Positions 1-12,890 of a stretch of DNA of 64,000 bases are shown in pieces. Position 1 is the stretch's first letter. The number at the start of each line of letters is the position of its first letter. The notes beneath the pieces were generated by a model. It was given only the letters and a program-made list of their open reading frames with translations, was not told the DNA's origin and did not search any database. The DNA lies in NCBI GenBank assembly GCA_030248215.1, contig JASANG010003910.1:62001-126000 (forward strand), read 5' to 3'. Source of the stretch: Enoplolaimus lenunculus. Its lineage: Eukaryota > Nematoda > Enoplea > Enoplida > Thoracostomopsidae. Both the position numbers and the translations under genes were made by a program.

Positions 1-1140
1 GGACTGTAATTGGATAAGCTTCAGCTTTAGAGTAATTTTTTTGCTTTTGCTGTAAGGTATATCCCCATTTTTACGATTTGCAATAAAACTAAAAACTGAC
101 TTAAAATCTTCAAAATTTTTTAGATGACCGCAATTATATTTTAAAGTCAAGAAAGCTTGGGAAATATTGCAAGCTCAAACCCTTTATGGGCAGAAAAATA
201 AAACACCGTTGAAACTTTCATATTTAATACCTACCCATTTTGAGTTTCCGTTGTTTTGATCACTATCCGTATCCGATATATATCTTCAAACTATCCGTGC
301 TGCCGAGTGCCGCTCATACCCTGATTTCAATACCCTGATTTCTAGTATAGCATATATCATTTAATCTTATCATTGTATTAATTTCAAAATTCATATATGA
401 ATTTCTGAAGAAAACGGCAGCTGTTTTTGATTTTGCTAGAAATTTAATCTGACAGTGAAGATGAAGCAAATATGGAATTGGTTTTAGAAGTCTTGCATTT
501 TTTAATATTTGTGAGTCAACTTAACCACCACCTTTATAAGATGAATTAAAGTTTTTACAATCATGGTATTAAGTATGAATAGTAAACTGTAGAAGAATTT
601 CAACGGGCTAAAGCGTAACATGAATACGCTGTGTGTCACTGAACCCGTTTGTAAATTTGAGTATATATACGGCAGGGTAAAGTAAACAAATTTTGCCGGA
701 ACCGGAGCTGAAGCAAAATTAAGTAAAACTGATGCTGAATACGTAAATTTTAACATTGCGTCTTTTTTTGAAAAATTTCGGGAATGAAACAGTTGAAGAT
801 TGCCCTAAAATTGAGTAATAAAGTCAATAAATAGGACAACTGGCAAAAAAATATGCAAAATTTTTTACTACTAAATTTGCCGGAACCTATGGCGAAACTT
901 CACAGGAGCCGGAGCTGAAAGTAATTTGTCTGCCAGGGCCGGACACAGATCTTCGGATCAGCAACGATATAAGATGTCATATGATAGCTCAGAAATACAT
1001 TTATGTACGATTCAGCACGACTACAATTATTCGAAGTTGTTAATTTTAAATTACAAAATTTATTCAAACCGCTATGTATGTGGATATTTGCGTGCATTGT
1101 TGACATACACGGCATTGATTGCCACTGTTAAACATTGGTG
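1..1140. other. Spacer upstream of the dehydrogenase gene
   Basis: I see no convincing coding sequence here; the reading frames are short and lack conserved motifs. Two short stretches (about 680-725 and 875-925) carry 'ccggaaccggagctgaa'-like sequence and look like worn pieces of the CCGGAA-rich MITE families seen intact elsewhere in the window. The promoter and 5' UTR of the gene starting at 1141 must lie in the right part, but no element can be named. Confidence 0.5.
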
Positions 1141-4100
1141 ATGGATACGGAATACTACTGTTTGACATTTCTAATCCTCATCTGTCTCGTCTGTGCTATT
1201 GTGAAGATGATCGCAAAACTTACTGCTGGACGTTACGTTATTCAACACTCATTAGCAGGAAAAAATGTTATCATAACTGGAGCCAATACAGGTTAGCTAG
1301 TCGAAGTAAAAATTATTGGATTAGTAGGAAAATGTTTGCTGCTGTGTACTGGTGTTCAACAGATGCGTACCGAGATTGGGAACCAGGATGGCCGCGGCTT
1401 TAATCCGAATTCATTTCTGTGACACAGCCTCAGTGAATCGCCAAATTTGCTACTTTTCATTTCAATTTGAGATCCAATGTTTTAAGCGTTTTCTTCGCGG
1501 GCCCCTTACAATACGCATCCGCTGATCCACTTTTGGTATTCACTTTATAAATATATATAACTGCTAGCATGGTTCCACGGGAATCCTAGCAGGGTTCCAT
1601 CGGAATGCTGTTCCGGTCAGAATTCCTGCAAAATTCAAATCCTGTTCCTGCATTCAAACATATAGGAACCGGAATTTTTAAAGTTTTGTGGCAAATTGTT
1701 CGTAATCATTTTAATATTGGAAACTTTATCTCTGAAAAGGTGCTATTTCGAAATGAGTGGTTTTGCACTGGGTCTTTTCGGGTTTCTCCTCGTCCGCGTT
1801 TGCCCAAAAGTGGTTTGATTTTGAAAATTTTTGCGTATTTGAGCTTCTCATGATTTGCCCTGATCATTGTACACCCAAATTTGAATTTTTCACAAATTCG
1901 ATTTTTATAGTCCGAAGGCCCACTTAAGAGCATAAAAAATTTTTGTCCAAAAGCCGGACGAATTATATATCATTCGATGCTGCTTGGAGAGCTGAGTCCA
2001 ATGGTGTTAAAGGTTTTGTAATCAAACGATTGGTTAACGAGTTATTGTCAAATAACTGATTTGGAACGCTGCCAACGATTTGGGTTGGCGCCAAATAAGT
2101 TAATTGTCTATAACTCGTTAACCAATCGTCTGCCAAAAATTTAACATCGTTGGGCTCAGCTCCGCAAGCTGCATTAAATGGTATATAACATGTAAAACGT
2201 TTGGACAAAAATTGTTTAGGTCCCAAGGGGTCCTTGGGACCTTAAAAATCGAATTTGTGAAAAATTCAAAGTTAGGTGTGAAATGATCAGGGCAAATCAT
2301 GAGAAGCTCAAATATGCAAAATTTTCAAAATTCGACCACATTTGGGCAAACGCGGGCTGAGGAAGATAACCGAAAGCACCCCCATCTTATACTGAAGTTG
2401 TACGTCTAAGGGTAAGTTGAGCATATGCCCAGCCAATCCAGCATCCATAATATATTACCTGTCTTGAACATAAGTTGTGCTCAAATGTGTGCCTAGTTGC
2501 CAGCCTGGGCAATGAGGCGCTTAGAACGCAGAGGTATATCAATTGGAGTGAAACTACAGCCTCTGTGTTTTATATAGGTAGATATTAGAGTGAAAAATAT
2601 TTTTGGAAATGAATATATATTTTACTGCTATAGCAACTTATTCGAATAATCTTCACTGGACCGAACATGAACACCCTAATCCAATACTGTGGTTGAGCCA
2701 GTGCAAGCCTAAAGGTAGTTGAACAAACAATACCCTGTTATATTGCAATGTTATAAATGCAGGCCCGTAGCTAGGGGAGGGGTAATGAGGGACGTTCAGC
2801 CACCCTGTAATAATTTTGACCTTCGTAGAAAATTTTAGACCACCCTTGTAAGCTTGTTATTTCCACCCCATCTAAAATTTTTTGGTACCCTGTAACAGGT
2901 TGAGTTAGCTATGACCTGTGTTAATATTTTAGGAATTGGACGTGAAACAGCGCTAGCACTAGCAAAAGCAGATGCGCATGTATTTCTTGCATGCCGTGAT
3001 ACAGCCAAAGCCGAAGTCACTGCGTGTGAAATCCGCAATATTTTACGAGTTACACCCCGGTGTACCGGAGTTGTCACAGTGGCAAAAAGACTTGATCTCA
3101 GTCGGCTTAAATCTGTTCGCTCGTTTGCAAATGATTGGATCGATTCCGGTCGGCCATTGCATGTTTTGATTAATAACGCTGGGATATCAAAAGGTACGCT
3201 GATTAGCTAAGTACTTATTGACGTTTTACTTTGTAATTTAAATGGTAGTAGTCGCAGACGGCTAAAGTACCGTTCACCACTGTTAGCGATAGGGTTTTTA
3301 CCCAAACAATCTTTCTGCGTCTTCGAGTATAGGAAATTTCACGCTTAAATGTCAATAGTGCTGCCCAAAACATGACATTCTCTTGACTTTTTGCTCGCTA
3401 GAAACATGTCTATACATATAGGTAACACGATCATTGGATAAAGTATGCTTATAACATCCTCTAGTACTCTGATATATATGCATGTGTACAAAAAATGTCC
3501 AACCTCGGATTCTCCAAACCCAGAAAATGCAGTATAATTCCGTCTTTATTGAAATGTTTTTTCATTTCAATTTTTGTATTTGAAAAGGACAACAGTAGCT
3601 CGTCGTTTGATATTTTAGGTCTAGAAAAAATGGAAGTATCAGAAGACGGCTTCGAAATTACAATGGCAACGAATCATTTTGGACCATTCCATTTGACAAA
3701 ATTGCTTTTACGTAAGTGAAACATGTTTATGTAATCCTCAAAATCGGAATAATAAAACAAACAACGTCGAGACATTGGCTGGGTTTCTGAAATCTTACTT
3801 AAGTATTTATTTAAGTTATGCTTTAGTAATTACTGAAGTCGCCGACTTAAGTAATTACTTAACTTTTTGAGCAAAAACAAACAACCGCCTTCCGTGAGTC
3901 TACAATTTCAATTAAACCAAGGTTAGTGTGCCTCAACGGTTACTTTGTAACGTGTCAAATTTAGTCCAGCGACTTAAGTATTTACTTAACTTAAATACAC
4001 TTTTAAAAACAACAAAATCGTTATGTAACTGCTTAGCACGTACTTAAGTACTGTGCTGTACTTCATTAGGGTTATGAAAGCCCAGCCATTGAGAAACTTG

Positions 4101-7100
4101 TATTGTGAGGTCATATATGAACGGCTAAATAAAGCGAAAAACAATAAGGGCAGGTGGTAAACAAAAAATTATTCTATATTTGATGATAAATTTTACTGGT
4201 CTAAGCCTTGTTAAAAATTTTAGGAATTTGCCGTTGTGTCGTCCTGAGCTTTATTCCAATCAAACGCCGTATTCTCAAAGTGTGGTTGTGTTTTAATTTT
4301 GTGTTTAGCCGTCCTTGAACGATGCGCACCAACGCGTGTTGTTGTTGTATCATCGATTGCTCATCGGTTTGCGTCTGGCAATTTTAATGAATTTAATTTA
4401 AATTTCGAAAACGGTGGATATTCAGCGTTGAAAGCGTACGCAAATAGCAAATTGGCGAATATTTTGTTTACTCGCGAGTTACATCGGCGTTTCTTTAACT
4501 CAGGTAGAGACTTTTGTCTGATTTTTGAGTCTGTTTGTATTGTTTAGTTGTTCTATAAGATACAGCGGGGATACAACGCAACGGCTGTTGTTATATATTC
4601 CTTGTATATCAATTTGAGTAAATTTCATTTCACACCGAAATAGTTGAGTCCATTACTTTTTATGAAGAGAAGTTGCAGTTTAGTAGTATAACCTAACACC
4701 ACTGGACCTGTTGTACAAATCAGGGCCAAGGGAGGATGTTCAGCGTTGGTAATAATGAAGAATGGACGGAGTCTCAAGGACGGATCAAGCAAAATCCCGG
4801 GACCAAGTCCGTCTTCCAGACACCTGCCAAATTAATATTTTTTTGCAATTGAATACATAAATCACGTCAAGCTCTGAGGGGCGAACAGTTTTTCGCGGGA
4901 TTGCAATAGAATAAGTTTAAGATTTAAACCAGTTTTGCTGGGATTTAAAGTTAGGCTTTGGTCCAGCTTTGTTATAGCATAGGCTTAGGAATATGCTTAT
5001 ACTACTGATACGGCCTGCAGCTTTACATCGGTCTTATATGATGATTTTAAATGTCACGAAACAAACTTGGGGTTGATTTGCAACCATTCCATTTGTATTT
5101 TTTGTAAAGGAGTTTTTACATACTTCGAGCTTGTAACATAGCAAAGCCTTTCTCTTTGAAATTTTGTCCAATGTATAGAACTGGGCAGTAACAGTAGTAT
5201 AAATCTAGCGCTTAAGTTTACTGTATTGCAATCCCGCAAAAAAATGTTTCGCGCTTGATCTTTGCATGGACCTAAGTTTTTTGGAACTTATTAGTTTCGT
5301 TTTTGAGTTAATGAACAGGGCCGGAACAGTAGTATAAGCATATTCCTAAGACTAAGCCTAAGTCTAAGCCTAAGCCAAGGCGTAAGGATGAGCCTATTCG
5401 TAAGCCTAAGTCCAAGCCTAAGTCTATTAATCTAAGCAAAAAAGTTAGTCTAAAGCTTAAACTGACTATACAGACAAATGGTTTGGTCCTGTGTTACAAA
5501 CGGGCCAATACCTTCGATCAGCAGGACACCAAAAAATACGTAAAATAGAAAAATCATGAAAATATTACCATGTTTTTAAGTTCAACAAGCACTTATATAC
5601 CTCGTGGGACCGTATGTAATGTTGTTCCATACAAAAACTTTTAGGGTCGTTTTTTAAATGATTCACGAATACTCTCACGTATTTTTCACAATAACCTACC
5701 CTGCAGACCCTCCCTGAACAACCGCCCCGTGAGGTCTCATGGGGGGGGGGGTCATAACTACTAGGAAAAACAATAATGTGGGAGACTTTAACCTTCTATA
5801 AAATTGGCAGCGGTGTGTTGCGACGTTTTCGTTAAAGCAGCACTAGCATAGACCTTCCGTATTTTGTTTCAATTCAAACTGAGGAGAAAATAAAGTACGT
5901 TGCTGAAAGTTTTAAACCAACATCTTTTATATGCATACTGCTAGGGTTGTAAAAAACATGACTTAAGTCGACCTCTGCCTTATTTGATTTCGCACTTAAC
6001 AGAAAGACATAACTTTTCGTATCGAACTTTTGATAAATTGGCACCCGCTACAGGTGTCAACTGTATCATTGCAAAGTTACCGCAGTAGTTCCATCCAAAT
6101 TAGGGCAGATGTCATCAATTGAAAAATATAAAAAATGCCTAAGTACTGAAAACCAAAGATTTAGGTCATAACAACAAAACTTTAGTAAAACCTTGACTTA
6201 AGTTAGAATCCGACCTAATAAGTCATGTTCTTGTAAGAAATTGATTTTGTGTGCAGGAACCCCTTAAATTTGGTTTGAAAGAACACATTGACTGAAAATA
6301 AACATTAGTATAAGCAGAAAATTGATATACTGATATAGAAAAAGTATTTTAATACACATTTTTGTATTTTCAGGAGTAACTGCAAACTGTTTACATCCTG
6401 GCGCAGTTGCAACGGAATTGTTTCGCCGGGCGCCTTATTGGTCGAAACCTATCTTGTCGTTTCTGTTGTTGTTTTTCAAGGTATGTTTGTTTTAACATGA
6501 ACACAAGCAAGATTGCATGATGTATTTATTTTGCACAACGGTATGCAACTGCTTGAATTCTGTGTACACAAAATGTACCCAACACGCGTTGCGCTTACAG
6601 CCAACCCCTCCCATTTAGAACTGCGTTATGCGTTGCTTTGGCGCGCACTGTAGTGAACCCAATAAGAGGGGGGAACTGATATTTATTTGGCTTCTCTAGG
6701 CGGTAATCCCCCTGTTATTCGGTTACGGACGTTATTTATTTTCAACCCGCCGTCCGCTACCCTTCGCTACTGATATATCTCCGGTATTGCAATTATCCGT
6801 TGAATTAAACATTTGTTTGTCTTGTGTCATTAGCTTGAGCGATAATGCAACGTTTTACTTAGGAGTATACTTTTAAAATTTAAGTATGTTTTTTAAGTTT
6901 CCAACTCAAATTATTTGGTAATGGAGTCATTTATGCGCTGCAATTAGGGATAATTGACATTTATGGACTCTAATTAAGGTTTAGGGACTCTATCCGCTTA
7001 CGGACTCTTATTAGGGATACGGATCCCTATTGATTGGGACTCAAAATAGGGACCCCCTCTTATTCGGGTCACTACAGTACTCCCATCTGGACGTTACAAA

Positions 7101-9176
7101 CACATTCTATACACGATGCGCGCTGCATCGCTTACCGTATCAAAATCGATGTTTCCTTGTGCTGATCCTTAGTTTAAACATAATGCGTCATCCATTTTAA
7201 TGTGTGCTCGCCGTGTGGAAAATTGACGCAACCATTTCCAAGTACGGTTTTGAAAAACGCTTCAAAAAGGAAATGGAATTTCAAAACTGTTTCAATTTCC
7301 CACAGCTATCGATTTTTCAAACTCAAGTAGTTAATTGATAGCATTATTTGATCTTCAATTTACCACTAGCGCTTTTTTAAACAAGGGCAATGGGAAATTG
7401 CGCCATTTTCCAAATTCAATTTCCGCTTTGCCTTGACACTTCAATTACCAAAGTGGAAATTGAAAGAGAAGCATAACGTTTAGCAATTAAATGATATTGT
7501 CCCTCTTATCGAAAATTGAATTTACAGTTTACAATTTCAATTGTGATATTGTCCCCTAAAAGGATGAAATTTTACAACTCAAAGTTCAAATAGAAGGTTA
7601 GGATGAGAGTTTCTAGAAATGATGTTTGATGGGCCACCCAAGTCGCAAGGTTGAAGTTGTGCGATTGAATTTTGAATATCTTGACGTTAGTGGTCATTCG
7701 ACGCTTGGGGTCAAGTTTCTTGTGCTACCAGTTTTACTGAGGTTGGGTTTAAAATTGGAACAGCAATTTTTTTGCGCACATTGGAGTTACTTTTTATGGA
7801 GTACGACGGTATATTGATTCAAGGTTGGTGATTACAATTGGTATCCCCCGCAAACTGAAACCGCATATAGTCACGTTGAACTTACTATGTCCGAACGTGT
7901 CTACGATCTAATTAAGAATATAGACGAAACGAGCGAAGATTTATTAGTGTTAATAGTTTTGCATAATTTAGCAAAAATTATCTGTTTAGTTCGTTTTGAT
8001 TGACTTCTGTCACTTTTCAAAAAATCAACATAAAACCAAACAACTTAACAACATATTGCAGATATTGGCTAAAATTAACTAATTAGCCATCATTTTTACT
8101 ACATAATTTCGCCCCACCTGCGGCTCCGGCTCCGGTATTTTTCACCTCCGGTTGCACCCTGCTACGTAAATGTATACCAGACAGACTTCACAGGCGTTTA
8201 CAGAACTAAGAACCATGATAGAGAATTGGGCTCAATTACTTCAGACATCACGCCCCCTAAACGTCAGCCACTTTTTCCTATACTTAGTGCTTCTTAGGCT
8301 AAGATTTAGACTTAGGGCTACGGTTACCGCCTCTGGATTGTTTTTTCCGGAAAAAAATTATGACCGGAAAAAATGGAAAAATGGAAAAAACTCATTCCTG
8401 GTCTGAGTGATCGGTTATCCCACCCAAATCTTTCTTTCACTTCCGACGTCGAAAACGCCTGCCGTCATAGTTGAAAGCGAATTATTGCACCGATTAGTTC
8501 AAAGGTCATGTACCTACAGCAGTGTTTCCGCTTTTATGATTTTTTCAATTTCCCACTGCCCTGCTGATTTTCAACTACCGTGAGGGAAATTGAAAATGAA
8601 ATTTGGGTGCCCATTTCCCACTGCAGTTTTGGTGACTTTTCAATTTCCTTTTTGACAGCAAATTTAGCTTATCAATTTCCTATTTAAGTTTTAAAAATGT
8701 CTCAATTTCCTACTGCTGTCCTATTTAAATTCCCCATTGGGAAATCGACACTCAAAATATCATTTCAATTTACTAGTACGGTTTGTAAATTGTCTCAATT
8801 TCCCACTAGACCAATTTTTTCAAATTAAATTTCCTTCTTGAAGCGTTTTTCAAAACCGTACTTGGAAATGGTTGCGTCAATTTTCCACACGGCGGGCACA
8901 CGATAAAATGGATGACGCATAAATGCAAGGAGAGTGGACAAGAACCCAGTGGTCAATAGCTTTTACATTTGTCCATCGTTTTAGACTCCTGAAGAAGGCG
9001 CCCAATGCAGCATTTATCTTGCTGCAGCGCCAGAGCTACGGGAAGTTTCCGGTCAGTATTTTTGGGATAACAAATTTGCAACAATCAGTAGACAAGCATC
9101 GGACGAAGAGCTGGCGAAAAACGTCTGGATTGAATCTGAAAAATGTATCGGGAATGCATTGATGGAGAATAATTAA
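1141..9176 (+). CDS. Short-chain dehydrogenase/reductase, retinol dehydrogenase 11-14-like (6 exons)
   Basis: Exons 1141-1291, 2933-3193, 3619-3711, 4309-4503, 6374-6480 and 8985-9176 join in frame to 332 residues; all introns are GT-AG. The N-terminus is a hydrophobic anchor (about residues 7-27). The Rossmann cofactor motif TGANTGIG lies at 46-53 and NNAG at 131-134. The catalytic set is N156, S184, Y212 and K216 (YANSK), followed by an HPG motif in GVTANCLHPGAVATELF and the family's C-terminal 'TPEEGAQCSIYLA' block. Order and length fit the RDH11-14/WWOX-like SDR branch, which reduces or oxidises retinoids and other lipid carbonyls with NAD(P)(H) at the ER or mitochondrial membrane; the real substrate cannot be read from sequence. 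The stop codon lies inside the target-site duplication of a MITE (9177-9322), so the element must form the start of the 3' UTR. Introns 1, 3, 4 and 5 hold MITEs or foldback repeats. Confidence 0.95.
1780..2370. repeat. Foldback (palindromic) element in dehydrogenase intron 1
   Basis: The two halves are inverted copies: the sequence around 1795-1860 (gcgtttgcccaaaagtgg..., then cttctcatgatttgccc) returns reversed around 2275-2355. A second inverted pair (aactcgttaaccaatcgt) lies nearer the centre, around 2020-2130. About 590 bp, no coding capacity; a non-autonomous foldback transposon or MITE. Confidence 0.7.
3777..4087. mobile_element. MITE with GGCTGGGTTTC ends, Harbinger-like
   Basis: Ends are imperfect inverted repeats (GGCTGGGTTTCTGAAA at left, TTATGAAAGCCCAGCC at right). 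The trinucleotide ATT flanks both sides, as a 3-bp target-site duplication would. The interior is a palindrome-rich run of acttaagta motifs. About 310 bp, within intron 3 of the dehydrogenase. A 3-bp duplication suggests PIF/Harbinger; that family call is inference. Confidence 0.6.
4925..5030 (-). mobile_element. Fragment of the telomere-like MITE family
   Basis: The run 'ggcttaggaatatgcttatactactg' at about 4982-5007 is the reverse of the left part of the family intact at 9177-9322. The other end is not recognisable, so this is a truncated copy in intron 4 of the dehydrogenase. Confidence 0.55.
5311..5506 (+). mobile_element. Telomere-like MITE copy (worn)
   Basis: Carries the family's left part (cagggccggaacagtagtat), a central block of degenerate cctaag/taagcc units and the conserved 'agtctaaagcttaaactgact' tail, ending near cgggcc. 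The outer ends are eroded. It lies in intron 4 of the dehydrogenase, near an opposite-strand fragment of the same family. Confidence 0.7.
5951..6232. mobile_element. Small MITE in dehydrogenase intron 4
   Basis: The left end AAAAACATGACTTAAGTCG matches, reversed, the right end 'cgacctaataagtcatgttctt'. The interior is not coding. No convincing target-site duplication can be seen. Confidence 0.5.
6647..7079. mobile_element. MITE with ACTGTAGTGA ends
   Basis: The left end 'actgtagtgaacccaataag' followed by a G-run mirrors the right end, a C-run then 'tcttattcgggtcactacagt'. A related end (actgtagtgaccggagtaag) recurs at about 60427 beside the 32-bp array, so this is a dispersed family. Located in intron 5 of the dehydrogenase. 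Confidence 0.65.
7183..8920. mobile_element. 1.74-kb foldback element with ~100-bp terminal inverted repeats
   Basis: The left terminus (atgcgtcatccatttta, then the block ending near gaaaaacgcttcaa, about 7183-7290) is repeated nearly identically in inverted orientation at about 8815-8920. The interior has many 'caatttcc' runs in both orientations and no transposase-like frame. A piece resembling a CCGG-rich hAT MITE end (ccggttgcaccctg) sits inside at about 8140-8163. It fills most of intron 5 and ends 64 bp before the last dehydrogenase exon. Confidence 0.75.
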
Positions 9177-9322
9177 GGTCCATGTATAGAACAGGTCCGG
9201 AACAGCAGTATAAGCATATTCCTAAGCCTAAGCCTAAGCAAAAAATTAGTGTGAAGCTTAAACTGACTGTAGGTATTATAGCCCCTCCGGAAAACGATCC
9301 GGCCCTATTCTATACATGAGCC
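9177..9322 (+). mobile_element. Telomere-like MITE inserted at the dehydrogenase stop codon
   Basis: A 146-bp element with inverted ends (GGTCCATGTATAGAACAGG and CCCTATTCTATACATGAGCC). The core has cctaagcctaagcctaagc, i.e. the TTAGGC hexamer read on the other strand. Flanks are ATAATTAA at left and ATAATTAG at right, a 7/8-match 8-bp target-site duplication of hAT type. The left copy contains the TAA stop codon (9174-9176) of the gene before it. Confidence 0.85.
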
Positions 9323-10403
9323 ATAATTAGTATACTTAAAACGCTTTGCTTCAATTGTTTTGGTATTGCGTGTGAGAACGGCTTTAACTTTGTCGACGCC
9401 GCCTTGCAGTTTATCAGTTAGTTGTATAAGTTGGGCTAGCAATCACGTCAAAAAAATGCAAAACGCTTTTCGCATTTTGAAAATAAAGCGTTTATATTTA
9501 TGAGAAAATAGTGTTTCGACAAACGCTAAAAAACGTTTAATACTAGCGTTTAGCTACGCCAGTTTTATTTTATACACAGTTTCTCCAGTTACACAAAAGC
9601 ATTTTGAAAGGTGTTGTTAAAAACGATTTATATTCCTGACACGATTCTTTTATCATTAAATTGTTCTATTTTCAAAGATTTTGCATATTTATGCTTCGCT
9701 TTGTATGTCCTAGTCATTTGATCTTTAATTTTTGTTTTGTTTAAATTAGATTTTCGAGGTTTTTATCAAATTAAAGTTTTCTAGGCGAGAAGGATTGCTG
9801 TGTGGTTCTTAAAATGCAGTTAATTTTAAAACAAATTACAGCAAATATATAATAGTTAGTAAATTGCGTGGCATTAAGTGCATATTCTGGTGTCACAATT
9901 TATATACCAATATACTAAACCTACAATCGCGTTCAGACTTAAGCATTTTTGAGTGTATAGTGGTCCCGGGTAGCTCACGGAAATGATGTAGGTAGAATAT
10001 TCCAACGAGATGTGATATTTCTGGAGGTACACGGATAACACGTGCAGCATTCGTACACAAACTGTGTGCGATAGCACGCGGTATTTCTTGTTGAGTTCTT
10101 GCAGAAATGTGTAATATTTTACACATTTTTGTGCTTAATTTTGTAGAAAGTTTCTTTTTACATCTTTCAGACGGTTAATCCACTTATATTTTATGTGTAA
10201 AAGCGACGCGCTGTTTTTGAATTTCGTCATTTTTTACGTTTGATGACTGGTTTAGCGCACCTGATTTACTATAAATTTCAAGAAGCAAATGTAAGAGTAC
10301 AGTTTTCTGCAACAACCAGACTTTCTGAATCAATTTTCTTTTTTTCTCAGGGGGAAACTGCGGCTTACTCGAACCTTTTGCATTTTCAAAGAACACAAAG
10401 CAG

Positions 10404-10618
10404 GGCCCATGTATAGAACAGCTACGAAACAGTAGTATAAGCATATTTCTAAGCCTAGCCTATGCGTAAGCATAAGCCTAATCGTATGGATGAGCCTATT
10501 CCTAAGCCTAAGCCTAAACTCAAGCCTAAGCCTAAGCAAAAAAAATTAGTCTAAAGCTTAAACTGACTCTATTATAGCCCCTCCGGAAAACGATCCGGCC
10601 CTGTTCTACACATGGGCC
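10404..10618 (+). mobile_element. Telomere-like MITE copy (complete ends)
   Basis: Inverted ends GGCCCATGTATAGAACAG and CTGTTCTACACATGGGCC. The core is a run of degenerate cctaag units followed by 'gtctaaagcttaaactgact' and 'cccctccggaaaacgatccgg'. Flanking octamers caaagcag and ctaagctg agree at 6 of 8 positions, compatible with an old 8-bp duplication. Confidence 0.8.
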
Positions 10619-11924
10619 CTAAGCTGGATGGGGTTGTTGCCCCAACCCCACGCTAAAGCTGTCTGCTATTCAGACAACTAGGATCGCTGGTAAAGAACTT
10701 TTGGACTGTTTTGTTATATGAGAAAAAAGTCGTTTATCGTCGGGGTTTGAATTAAAAAGTTATGAGCTCATGAATTCTGTGTCATGGGGGAAATTCAAAT
10801 GTACCCTTAACAGATTGCCATATTTGCAAGCTAGGCTTTTACTAATTAGCATCGTACTAAGTTTGGTTTGGCGTTTTAGTAAATCTCAAGATTTGACGCA
10901 CAGTATGTAATCTCGCGACGCGACTCGGTATATGTTTAGTAGACTTTGTTTCTTGCAAAGGTAATAAATTTAGTTTTTGACGATGCGTATTCGGTGTAAA
11001 TTTTTCACTGGACTAATTTTGAGATAATTTAAAATACGAAGTCATTATTCCAATAAATTTAAAGCTTAACTGAAGTTTCTTTAATTTGGCGTATTTTATG
11101 AAACCAAAGTTTTAAATGATCATGGAATTACGCGGGAATGTAGTTCAATATTCTACTCATGTTTGAAAACGTAATTTTTTCGTGAGCTCCAGCTACTTTG
11201 GTGGTGAAACAATGCAGATTATGCAACAAAAATCTTTAACAATAGCATTTCGGATTTCTGGATACACGTTTCTTTTCGAAATACATATTCTGATATATTT
11301 AATGTGCATTTCTAAATAGAAGGGCAGATGTTTGCACTCCGTTATATCGCTATTGTCCGGGATAATGGGACAGTCGCTATCTTACACGTGCCGAAACCTT
11401 GCAGCGCAGTATTCTTTGCATATTAGTTAAAATTGTAACCTTAGCGTATAAAACATTGGTATTATATTCTATTGGCATTACGGTTATTGAGATGTTCATT
11501 TTACGTAAACATTTTTCGTAAAACACGGTTTATAGTGTTTCAAAACTTCGTATTGGTTCTTTTTCGGCCCACAATTTTCAAATATTTTCGGCACCATTTA
11601 TTTTCTGTTCATGAGGTTTAAAGTCAAACCAAGTGCTATTAACGAGTATTGTGGCTGTTTTGCATACCTTGTGCCGCTGTATTCCATACCTTATACACTA
11701 TACAGGAAATAGTAAAATTTGCAGGAATTTGGGTTCATAAACGCAAATATGCGATATTTTGATATGTAAATCACTCACCAGCTTTCGAAGGTGAATTTTT
11801 TACGTTTATTTGGTTAGGAATTGTGTGATTACTCGGATGCAATACAAAACCTGGACAATATGGTTAACGTGTTTTTAACCGCGGCGCATGTGGTCTGGAA
11901 ATTACTTAGCTAGTGTGATATTAT

Positions 11925-12470
11925 GTAGAAGCCAAATGTCAAGAAGAGTTCATTCAACCAGACTAGGTAATGCTTACAACGTTAAGCCAACATTCCACCA
12001 CTGCGCCACGCAGGCTCGCAGCTTGCATCCAAATGCTTTCATCGTCGACTATGTCTCGACCGTATGCTGCTAGCAACCATGCAATACACCAGGGATCGGT
12101 ATTTGGCACATTGGCAGTCTCAATCTCGGTCTCGGTTTTTGAGTATTAGAAATAATTTATTTTGAAAATTGTAATTTTTTCGGTGATGACCAAAAATTGA
12201 TCGAGACCAAAACTTTTTTCATGGCAGGTCACGATAGTCAGGTCTCAGGGTCAGTTTTGGTTTCAAGAGAGACTGTCCATATCTCCAATACACCATTGAG
12301 CAAAGCTACACAGCATTCACCTTTAATGTGCAAGTATTTCTCACATGTTTGTTTACTCAAGTTTTCGCTGAGGTCGTCCCGTAACCGTCTACTCTGTTTT
12401 CTACTGGATACCATGTTCATTGCGCGACAGTTTACTATGGCGCTCACGGCGGATTCGACGTGATACGTAC
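11925..12470 (-). repeat. tRNA-derived SINE remains, reverse orientation
   Basis: Reading the minus strand, about 11950-12020 contains a tRNA-like A box (tggcgcagtggtggaatg). Segments at 12040-12080 and 12300-12450 match, reversed, the body of the tandem unit at 48769-50106 (cgaccgtatgctgc; tactggataccatgttcattg). Diverged and rearranged. Confidence 0.55.
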
Positions 12471-12689
12471 CGTGTGCATATTACGGCAATTACCATTGCG
12501 CTCACCTTGTTTCCCCACATCAATCGATTTTCAGATTCAGATACGATTGGGACATGTGACCTATTAACAAAGCAGTTGGAAAAGAAGGCGTACGAAGGGC
12601 GGCTCGAGCTGGCGACCTTCAAATTCCCAAGCGACCGCTCTGCCGCTATGTGACGCAGTCCAATTCTCCAAAATCATACTACTTGTCAA

Positions 12690-12890
12690 TAAATGCAGTT
12701 GAAGAGGCGGCTTGCGTAGCTTAGTGGTAGAGTGTTCTCTGAGGAATCTGTAAGCGGCTAGTTTCCTATCACCCTCCGTAAATCTGCTTTTTCAGCTGGT
12801 TAGTCAATAGGTCAAAGTCTGAAGTCCCTATCGATTCTACCTAGATGGACAGTCGGGGTACGGGGCTTTGCCAAACTGCCTGTATATTTT
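12690..12890 (+). repeat. tRNA-derived SINE copy
   Basis: The stretch starting ggcttgcgtagcttagtggt (12709) has a tRNA A box, and the downstream 'tcagctggttagtcaataggtc' and 'ctacctagatggacagtc' correspond to the body of the 48769-50106 repeat. The B box is decayed, so it is not a working tRNA. Confidence 0.6.

Noticed and set aside
9893-10126. 77-residue minus-strand frame with protein-like composition
   Set aside because: All three frames are open there, no family recognised, and no supporting exons nearby.
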